From Marinilabiliales bacterium (GTDB taxonomy: Bacteria > Bacteroidota > Bacteroidia > Bacteroidales > BM523): a stretch of 13,833 nucleotides of DNA. The stretch is taken from assembly GCA_002869425.1 (NCBI GenBank), contig PKSZ01000737.1:1-13833 (forward strand). The letters are read 5' to 3'. The notes below the pieces were generated by a model. That model was given only the letters and a program-made list of their open reading frames with translations. It had not been told where the DNA came from and did not search any database. The first letter of the stretch is position 1, and each line of letters opens with the position of its first letter. Made by a program: the position numbers and the translations under genes. Below, piece by piece: positions 7,507-13,833 of the stretch.

Positions 7507-7581
7507 TAAGCCGAAACAGTAAGGAAGCATATCTTTTCATTACAAAAACATTATGGTTTCAAATGAAAAACAAATTGTAAC

Positions 7582-8952
7582 ATGAAGATTTTAATATTAA
7601 ATGGTAGTCCCAAAGGACAAAAAAGCGTTTCTCTTTTTTATACGTCATACTTGATGAATCAATTTAAAGACATTTAATTTCAGGTGTTTCACATATCTAA
7701 GAGTATCAATAAGATAATAAAAGACAAAGATTGTTTTAATGAAATTATAGATGAAGTTTCTAAATGTGATGGTATTATCTGGGCTTTTCCGGTTTATGTT
7801 TTATCAGTTCCTGCTCAACTTATTCAGTTTATTGAACATGTGAGAAAGCAGAAAAAGATCAATGTATTTCAGAATAAATATGCATGTTCAGTTTCAACAT
7901 CAATGCATTTTTTTGATCAAACGGCACATGACTATATACAGGCAATCAGTGAAGATTTTAAATTGAATTATGTGGATGGATTTTCTGCTGAAATGTTTGA
8001 TTTGAAGAAAGAAGAAACACGTAGAAATCTAAAGTTGTTCGCTGAAAATTATTTTTCATACATAAAGAAAAGAAAACCTGTATATAGAAAATATCAATCC
8101 CTTGAAGAAGTTAACATTGATCATGAAAGTGATCAGCCATATTCCTCAGGGAGCGTTAAAGAAACCAATGTAAAAGTAATCGTAATAACAAATGCGGACA
8201 AGAATGATCATAGTCTGAATAATATGATACAAGTTTTTGTTTCATCTTTGCAAAAGCAGATATTGGTAATTAATGTAAATGATTTGGACATGAAAGGAGG
8301 CTGTCTTGGTTGTCTGAAATGTTCACGGGAAGGAAAATGTATTTACAAGGATGAATTTATTGAATATAAGGAGGTTATTCATAATGCCAGGGCATTTGTA
8401 TATGCTTTAAAAATAAAGGAACGGTCGTTTGGTTCCCGGTGGAAAATGTTTATGGATAGAAATTTTAGTAACGGACATAGAATAAAGGATGCATTTAACA
8501 GTGGATTCATGATTTCAGGTAGTTTGAGAAAGCATTCCAATATCCAGGCAATTGTTGAGGGTATAGTGCAGGGAGGACGAGCGGGTTTTGAAGGAAACCT
8601 TGTTACAGATGAGGATGGCCCGGAAGTTTATGTGCCATTAATTCAGGCTTTTGCCTCAAATTTGGATAGGGCAATTGATGCCAATTATCGAAAACCTGCA
8701 AATTTCTATGGGGTAGGAGCACATAAGATTTTCAGAGATCTTGTATATAGTACCAAAGGATTTCAGGTTGAAGATCATAAGTATTATAAAAAACAGGGTT
8801 TATATGATTTTCCCAACAGAGATTATAAAATGCGTTTAACAAATAGCATATTTCGTTTATTAACCATGAGCTCTTCCGGAAAGAAAAAACTGAATGCTAA
8901 GATTAATGATATGATGCTTATGACTTTGCAGAAAGAAATAGAAAAGGATTAG
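7582..8952 (+). pseudogene. Tandem flavodoxin-fold NAD(P)H:FMN oxidoreductase, broken by an in-frame TAA
   Basis: The ATG at 7582 starts MKILILNGSPKG, the classic phosphate-binding loop of NADPH-dependent FMN reductases (PF03358/PF12682 type folds). The same frame continues FYTSYLMNQFKDI, then TAA at 7675-7677 (codon 32), then FQVFHISKS and 422 further residues open to 8952. One base change (for example from CAA or GAA) explains the stop. Domain 1 ends with the flavin-site-like GIIWAFPVYVLSVPAQL. A second flavodoxin-like domain begins near residue 197 (VKVIVITNADKN) and carries the Cys cluster GGCLGCLKC...GKC (about 240-253), typical of the family. Restart at GTG 7684 would lose the FMN phosphate loop, so activity of domain 1 is doubtful. 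It follows the AraC/GyrI gene by 75 bases. It may be a recent pseudogene or a sequencing error. Confidence 0.75.
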
Positions 8953-8994
8953 TGTGTATTGTAAAGCATAAGCTTAGAAATATAGCTTCAGAGT

Positions 8995-10551
8995 TTATTT
9001 GATGATAAGTTTCTTTTGTACACTGTTATTTCCCTTGCTTAATTTTAAGATGTATATACCTTTTTTCAAACTATGCGTATGTATCTTTTCCGTTTGATTT
9101 TGAATTGTTCATGAACAAATCGATCTCCCCCAAAGATCAATAATTTGATAATCTCCATTCGCGATCTTTTTATCAACATCAATGATTATATAATCGGATG
9201 CAGGGTTTGGGTATACTTTAATGTTATTATGATCGCTTATGAATGGCTTTGTATTATCTGTAATAATATTATTTATTTTGTATATCCAATAGTCGAAATC
9301 GCCGTAGTTATTAGCAAGAGGACCTGTTGTTGAGTTGCTTTGCGAGAATACAATAATGCTGTTTTGATTTTCATTATAATACATAGAAGAAAATGGAGCC
9401 TCATTGGTTCCATCAAAAGATTCACCACCGTAATTTGAGATTAGGTTAAACGAACTACTATCTGCATAAAACAAACATTGATCTGTTTCTCCATTGTTTT
9501 GCATATGCAGCGTATCTGAACTGCTTGCAAGAATTAAAAAATCTTCCGGCGAATATTCAACTACATCTGTTACAATTTCATCATTTTCCCATCCAATTGT
9601 ATTTTGCCAAACCTGGTTTCCCAGGTTGTCAACTTCAAGCAACCATATATCCAGGCCTCCGTAATACTGTTCAACTTCATCAAATCCATTTCTTACTGAA
9701 CCATAAATTAGTATGTTGTTGTTTGATAATAATTTCATTCCTTGTGGAATGTCTGGGCCCGATGAACCAAAAACCTTTTCCCATTGTTTTTGTCCCAGAG
9801 AATTAATTTTCATCAAAAAGAAGTTGGTCTGAGTTGTTGTTCCCTATGTGCTAAATACAGAAGAATTTGTAGATCCGGATACCAAAAAAGATCCATCATC
9901 CAGAGCGAGAACATCCAGAGCTTCATCGTAACCGGGGCCTCCATAATTATAGCTCCAGACTGTTTCCATGCTGGATCCCAATCTTAACAACCATATATCA
10001 TTTTGACCATTGTTGCCAGGTAGGTCATTATCGCTCGATTTTGATGTTCCTGCAATCAGGTAGCCTCCATTATTGGTATGAATAATTTTATTGAGAAAAT
10101 CGTCAGATGTTCCACCATATTTTTTTGTGTATATTTCACTACCAAAGCTGTCTACAGCTTGAACAAAACCATCTTTTTCTCCATAGCTGTCAAGACCTAA
10201 AAAAGTTCCATTGGTTGATTCTGTAAAGCCACACATAAGTATGGCATTTTCATTTGCATGGATTCCATCTCTTAGAAAATCATCTTGATCTCCTCCAAAA
10301 TAAAACGACAATGCAGGATTACCATCATCATTTATGGCGAAAAACCAACCATCATACCCACCGTAGTTTCCATTCAGCGTGTGATCCGATGAGGTAGAAG
10401 CTCCAAAGCAATAATATCTTGAAAATATTTTTTGTGCTGATAAAAAGAATTCATTACCACTTCCTCCGTAATTCTGATTCCATTCAACATTTTGTGCATA
10501 GAATGAAAAAGGGATAGAAAATAGGGCAATAATAAGACATAAAGATTTCAT
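8995..10551 (-). pseudogene. T9SS cargo protein with YGG repeats, interrupted by two in-frame stops
   Basis: Reading the minus strand from ATG 10551 gives a signal peptide (MKSLCLIIALFSIPFSFYAQ) and then repeats built around YGG/FGG plus Asp: NYGGSGNEF, NYGGYDGWFFAI, FGGDQDDFL, YGGTSDDFL, NDIWLLRL, YGGPGYDEA. TAG at 9844-9846 stops this part at 235 residues. The same frame continues GTTTQTNFFLMKINSLG with further repeats (YGGLDIWLLEVD, YGGESFDG, YGDFDYWIYKIN) and a type A sorting domain KVYPNPASDYIIIDV. TGA at 9109-9111 interrupts it inside LWGRSICS. The frame then resumes with TIQNQTEKIH, LKKGIYILKLSKG and LIIK to the true stop at 8995. The full-length gene would be 519 codons. The repeats resemble those of surface-exposed Bacteroidota proteins that may form beta-propellers. 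Function is unknown, and the gene is probably dead, because T9SS export needs the C terminus. Confidence 0.8.
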
Positions 10552-10580
10552 GAGAAAAGGGGTTTTGGTATAAGTTTCTT

Positions 10581-10588
10581 CAAATTTA
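10581..10588 (-). promoter_or_regulatory. Candidate -7 box for the T9SS cargo gene
   Basis: On the minus strand this reads TAAATTTG, an exact TAnnTTTG match, 29 bases before the ATG at 10551 and within the 47-base gap after alr. A matching -33 TTG is not evident. Confidence 0.35.
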
Positions 10589-10598
10589 ACAACATATT

Positions 10599-11765
10599 TT
10601 AAGTTTCTTCCACTTCTTCACAGATGGTTCGGTCAATATTTTCTGGTAAACGTGCCAGGATTTCGTAATTCAGTGAATTATTCATATCGGCAAACGAGGC
10701 AAAAGAGATTTCATTTTCATCCTGTTTTCCAATCAAAACTACCTGATCGCCAAATTTAACATTCTCAATATTCGTAATGTCACAAATGATCATGTTCATG
10801 TTTACGGTTCCGATAACAGGAGCCAGCTGTCCTCCGACAATAACCCTTCCATTGTTACTTAATGAACGGCTGTAACCATTACAATAGCCAACGGGGGCAA
10901 GCATTGTTATCATATTATGCTGTGCCTGAAAACTCATACCATACCCAATGAATTCTCCTTCTGGTACTTTCTTAATAAGATTAACTTCTGTATACCACAT
11001 AATAGCACGTCGTAGAGGGTCGCTTTTGTCTTTCCTACGATGTATGTAGTGTATAAACGTTTCTCTTGAAGGCCAGTAGCCGTATAAAAGAATTCCTACT
11101 CGTACCATATCTAGCCTTGTTTCAGGGTAATTAATGGTGGCCGCAGAACTGGCTACATTTTTAATACCTGGATTTATTCCTAAGGAGTATAGTTGTTTGA
11201 TTCGTTTCTTATATGTGGAGAATTGTTTGCGAACTCTTGTATGGTTGGCAATACTTTCTGCACCTGCAAAATGAGTGGTTGTACCAATAACAGTTACATG
11301 GTCTTTGTTTTCATTGATTAGTTTTGCAACTTTTTTCAAATTGCGCACACTTATTCCATCTCGGTTCATACCTGTTTCAAGATTCAGGTGAATTCGTGCT
11401 TTTTTGTTACACTTTTGAGCAGCTTCAATAGCCATCTGTAAAATGTGAATATGCGAAATATAGAATTCCACATTATTTTCAATGATCCATGCGTAATCAT
11501 GTTGATAAACAAATCCCATAATTACCAAAGTTGATTTTTTGGATTTATGTGGAAATGCAGCTTTGGCCTCAGCTGATGAATACACATGAAAATGGTCAAT
11601 ACCCAGACTTTCAAATGCAGGAATAATTACATTCACACCATGCCCATATGCATTGCCCTTTATTACCGCTGATAGCCTTGTTTCAGGTTCCAGCAATGAT
11701 TCTACAAAGCGAATGTTGTTTTCTAATGCATCCTTTTTTATCTCAATTTTTGATGTACTAGCCAT
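10599..11765 (-). CDS. alr: Alanine racemase (PLP-dependent, fold type III)
   Basis: This 388-residue cytoplasmic enzyme should interconvert L- and D-alanine, supplying D-Ala for peptidoglycan, or act on a related amino acid. The PLP lysine is K36 in AVIKGNAYGHG. Arg135 lies in LETGMNRDGI, the phosphate-binding Arg222 in MVRVGILLYG, the catalytic Tyr275 in GYGMSF, and a second active-site Tyr294 in VGYCNGYS. The usual CMD motif of the C-terminal domain is replaced by N322-M323-N324 (TVNMNMIICDIT), and a somewhat longer insert (TFIHYIHRRKDKSDPL) follows GYWPS. Many Bacteroidota make their main alanine racemase as a MurF fusion, so a free-standing, variant Alr may be a second racemase. It lies 199 bases downstream of another racemase-family gene on the same strand, across a palindromic region. 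The fold and chemistry are sure; the exact substrate is less so. Confidence 0.88.
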   Translation of the reverse strand: MASTSKIEIKKDALENNIRFVESLLEPETRLSAVIKGNAYGHGVNVIIPAFESLGIDHFHVYSSAEAKAAFPHKSKKSTLVIMGFVYQHDYAWIIENNVEFYISHIHILQMAIEAAQKCNKKARIHLNLETGMNRDGISVRNLKKVAKLINENKDHVTVIGTTTHFAGAESIANHTRVRKQFSTYKKRIKQLYSLGINPGIKNVASSAATINYPETRLDMVRVGILLYGYWPSRETFIHYIHRRKDKSDPLRRAIMWYTEVNLIKKVPEGEFIGYGMSFQAQHNMITMLAPVGYCNGYSRSLSNNGRVIVGGQLAPVIGTVNMNMIICDITNIENVKFGDQVVLIGKQDENEISFASFADMNNSLNYEILARLPENIDRTICEEVEET

Positions 11766-11844
11766 AAATGAAGTTTTAAAAGAATTTGTATGGTCAGTAA
11801 AACGCTTAATAGTCTTTTTTTTGCGCTAATTAAGTGTTGATGAA

Positions 11845-11906
11845 ATGATTAATTAATCATTCTGCTGATATTAACAAGTTTATTGCTATTGTTAATATCA
11901 GCAGAA
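11845..11906. repeat. Adjacent palindrome and 18-bp hairpin between the two racemase genes
   Basis: ATGATTAATTAATCAT (11845-11860) is a perfect 16-base palindrome. It abuts a perfect 18-bp inverted repeat: TTCTGCTGATATTAACAA at 11860-11877 and its exact complement at 11889-11906, with an 11-base loop. On the minus strand, the direction of transcription, a short U run precedes rather than follows the hairpin, so it is not a standard intrinsic terminator. It could still end the upstream transcript, protect an RNA end, or be a protein-binding site controlling alr, whose ATG lies 79 bases beyond it. Confidence 0.75.
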
Positions 11907-11964
11907 AAACTTCTATGAAATAAAACGACTGTTAAACAGAAGAATAAGGGTTGAGTTTTTTGTC

Positions 11965-13077
11965 TCATTTGTCTTCGTCTTTAATGAGAATACGCTCAAT
12001 AAATCTTGAATTCAATAATCTGGCTACCGATATATAATCCGGATCAATGCAGATTTTATCGCCAACTTTATATTTCTTTTTACCCTTTTTATCTTTATTG
12101 TCTCCAATATCAACCACAGTCATATCTGATGTAATTCCTACAAAGGAAATATCTTTGTCATCCGGCATTAAGCCCTCACGATCAACATCCAGCAATCCAA
12201 AATCAAGTATGGCTTTATAAGTTGTTTTGCCAATATCATCGTCATTAATTTCTGCAGAATGTCCAATACTGGCATCTCCTATAATACCATCTGGTACCAG
12301 TGATTTTTCTTCCAGCTCAATAATTTGTGGATAGAAGTTAAATGTATCTGTGCACAAGTCCATAAATTGTTCATTATCCAATGGACTTGTTCCAAAGAAA
12401 GCTGCTTCACCAATACGAAAATGATTGATGTCTTTCGGAATCATTTTGTTTTCAATCAATGGAAGGGTAATGGAACTACCTCCTGAAATCAATGGAAGTT
12501 TCGAGTTATGTTTTGCTTCTATTACTTCTTTATACAGATTCAATTGTAACAATTTATCATATGTTGGTTCTACACCATACATACATCCCAGGTTTGATCC
12601 CAAGCCTACTACCTCGATGTTGTTGAGTTTAAATACCTTATCGTAAAAATTGAACAAATCATCCCTGTTTACACCTTCCCGAAGCTCTCCAAGCTCAATC
12701 ATAATGATAATCTTGTGTGTTTTGTCCTGGGCTACTGCTGCATTATTCAGCGCAACAATGGTTTTGTATGACGAATTCAATGATATATCCGCATACCTCA
12801 CAACATCTTCTATATATGCATGTGCCGGAGGTTTTAGGTATATGGTTTTAAGTTCAGGGTTTAGTTCCTTCAGTCTTTTCAGACTTGATAACCTGGAATC
12901 TCCAACAGAGTGCAAATCTTTGACGATGTCCGGAGTAAGAATATGTTTCATGATTTCTTTGTCTCCGGAAAAGACTTTGGTGATAAGACTCCACTTAATG
13001 TCGTACTTTTGAAGGAACTTACTGATTTTTTTAATGTTGTTTCGAATTTCTGTGATATTTATCTGTAACTCTGCCAT
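11965..13077 (-). CDS. Alanine/ornithine racemase-family PLP enzyme
   Basis: This 370-residue protein of the alanine/ornithine racemase family (COG3457, YhfX-like; N-terminal alanine racemase barrel) probably racemises an amino acid in the cytoplasm. The PLP lysine is K34 in SLITKVFSGD. Family features include VKDLHSVGDSRLSSLK, MIELGELREGV, ISGGSSITLPL and HFRIGEAAFFGTSP. The C-terminal part contains a Lys-rich segment (DNKDKKGKKKYKVGDK) in the beta domain. I use ATG 13077 (MAELQINITEI) rather than the in-frame ATG at 13113, because the 12 extra residues have no family counterpart and run into the gap after the GNAT gene. That gap is 50 bases, so the two are probably one transcription unit. 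Known members act on ornithine or alanine; the substrate here cannot be read from the sequence. Confidence 0.82.
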   Translation of the reverse strand: MAELQINITEIRNNIKKISKFLQKYDIKWSLITKVFSGDKEIMKHILTPDIVKDLHSVGDSRLSSLKRLKELNPELKTIYLKPPAHAYIEDVVRYADISLNSSYKTIVALNNAAVAQDKTHKIIIMIELGELREGVNRDDLFNFYDKVFKLNNIEVVGLGSNLGCMYGVEPTYDKLLQLNLYKEVIEAKHNSKLPLISGGSSITLPLIENKMIPKDINHFRIGEAAFFGTSPLDNEQFMDLCTDTFNFYPQIIELEEKSLVPDGIIGDASIGHSAEINDDDIGKTTYKAILDFGLLDVDREGLMPDDKDISFVGITSDMTVVDIGDNKDKKGKKKYKVGDKICIDPDYISVARLLNSRFIERILIKDEDK

Positions 13078-13127
13078 TTGTGCTTTTGTTTTAATTGAAA
13101 AACAGTGATGCAATATGAAATTTTGTG

Positions 13128-13571
13128 CTACTTATTATCGAAACGCATTTCTGCATATTTAGAGGTAAAACCAATACGTTCATAAAGTCGCTTGGCAGGA
13201 TTGTCATATTCAACGTGTAATTTAACATTACCATCACAATGCTTAAATGACTCCTCAATGATTTGTTTGCCAAAACCTTTTCCTCTATAGCTTGCATCAA
13301 CTGCAACATAAACAAGGATCCAGTCTGGAATATACTCGGCCATACCTGTTTTGTTCATAATCAGCGTTCCTACAAGTTTGTTTTCGTAAAAGGCAGCCAG
13401 AGCAAAACCTCCTTCAGATTTTTCGTCAGAGAATGCATAATCAAGACATTTCTGAATGTCTTTCTTGGGGTCTCCGAAACGATCTAGGTGTGTGAACAAA
13501 AAGTCGACAAATTCATCTCTTGTAACATTTTCGAAATCAGATTCTTTCTCGATTTTTTTAATTTGTAACAT
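13128..13571 (-). CDS. GNAT-family N-acetyltransferase
   Basis: This 147-residue protein should transfer an acetyl group from acetyl-CoA to an amine. Motif A is visible as VAVDASYRGKGFGKQII (89-105), with the acetyl-CoA-binding RGKGFG at 96-101. Motif B is NPAKRLYERIGF (124-135), with the usual Tyr. The N-terminal region (DFVTRDEF-like segment and FALAAFYENKLVGTLIM) fits a small-molecule or peptide GNAT. It is first in a minus-strand group followed by two racemase-type enzymes, which suggests an amino acid or D-amino acid as acceptor. This is inference from context, since GNAT substrates cannot be read from the motifs. The ATG at 13571 directly precedes the first beta strand (MLQIKKI). Confidence 0.85.
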   Translation of the reverse strand: MLQIKKIEKESDFENVTRDEFVDFLFTHLDRFGDPKKDIQKCLDYAFSDEKSEGGFALAAFYENKLVGTLIMNKTGMAEYIPDWILVYVAVDASYRGKGFGKQIIEESFKHCDGNVKLHVEYDNPAKRLYERIGFTSKYAEMRFDNK

Positions 13572-13833
13572 AATATTTGCATTTATTTTGGTTATTCACA
13601 CTCCATTATACTAAAATAATTGATTTATACAACTTTTGACTGGTTTGGAATGCTGATATTCAACGTTTTTACATCATGTGTTTTGCATAGATAAAGCATT
13701 TCAGCTGAATTCTTAAAAATTATTAAATATATCATTAGTTTTTGTAGAAAAATAAATCGTGGATATTTAAACCAATCATCAGAGAATACGTACAATTAAA
13801 AAATTATTGAATTGAGGTTTTCATTGTCAATAA
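13572..13833. other. Non-coding 3' margin of the window
   Basis: These 262 bases are very AT-rich and hold no reading frame that I can support on either strand. The promoter of the GNAT-racemase unit should lie here, but I find no CAAAnnTA (minus-strand TAnnTTTG) match close to the start at 13571. TTAGTTTTTG near 13736 is one base off the plus-strand consensus. Confidence 0.4.

Noticed and set aside
7684..8952. A 422-residue oxidoreductase starting at GTG 7684
   Set aside because: The frame upstream encodes the family's own N terminus and FMN loop; GTG 7684 lies inside the domain, so it is better described as a gene interrupted at codon 32.
8970..8988. AAGCT/AGCTT inverted repeat between the convergent genes as a bidirectional terminator
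   Set aside because: Only five base pairs and no U run on either strand; too weak to call.
9109..9816. An independent 235-residue protein starting at TTG 9816 on the minus strand
   Set aside because: It lacks a signal peptide, is exactly in frame with the upstream signal-peptide-bearing part, and continues the same repeat pattern, so it is one gene with an internal TAG.
7675..9846. Stop-codon recoding or an alternative genetic code
   Set aside because: All three stop codons are used internally, and each also ends ordinary genes or is absent inside the other intact genes of the window, so no single reassignment explains them.
13078..13113. Start of the ornithine/alanine racemase gene at ATG 13113
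   Set aside because: The 12 extra residues (MHHCFSIKTKAQ) precede the usual family start and look like intergenic translation; ATG 13077 is preferred.
1..13833. CRISPR arrays, tRNA or rRNA genes
   Set aside because: No regularly spaced short repeats, cloverleaf-like segments or conserved rRNA stretches were seen on either strand.

Overview
The window looks like chromosomal DNA from a member of the Bacteroidota. It is AT-rich. Two genes encode proteins with an N-terminal signal peptide and a C-terminal YPNPA-type sorting domain, typical of the type IX secretion system (T9SS). Several upstream regions carry the TAnnTTTG -7 box of Bacteroidota sigma-70 promoters, and clear Shine-Dalgarno sequences are mostly absent. 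I cannot place it below phylum level.

Layout. (1) 1-1579 is a mobile-element zone. The window opens inside one end of an IS982-type element. A T9SS-secreted protein gene follows, then a 366-bp internally deleted IS982-type copy with both terminal inverted repeats still present. The two copies share a 106-107 bp near-identical direct repeat. (2) 1613-2821 is an SO_0444/ArsP-type metal-efflux permease with a fused C-terminal HMA domain; its extreme 5' end abuts the IS. (3) 3088-4323 is an RhlE-type DEAD-box RNA helicase with its own promoter and a terminator. (4) 4474-6299 holds a 105-aa unrecognised membrane-anchored or secreted protein followed by the Na+/H+ antiporter NhaD, ending in a strong terminator. 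(5) 6532-8952 holds an AraC/GyrI-type regulator and a tandem flavodoxin-fold oxidoreductase gene broken by one in-frame TAA at codon 32. (6) 8995-10551 (minus strand) is a second T9SS cargo gene, broken by an in-frame TAG and an in-frame TGA. (7) 10599-13571 (minus strand) is a GNAT acetyltransferase, an ornithine/alanine-racemase-family enzyme and a stand-alone alanine racemase, with a conspicuous palindromic region between the two racemase genes. (8) 13572-13833 has no gene I can support.

How the genes may work together. The permease and NhaD are independent ion-homeostasis functions. The AraC/GyrI regulator probably controls the adjacent flavoprotein, which now appears inactivated. The most coherent functional group is the minus-strand GNAT plus two fold-type III PLP racemases, which I read as a possible D-amino-acid pathway; the substrate is unknown. 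The most striking sequence-level signals are the IS982-derived deletion derivative at the permease N terminus and the three in-frame stops (one each of TAA, TAG, TGA) in two adjacent convergent genes that otherwise keep full-length reading frames.
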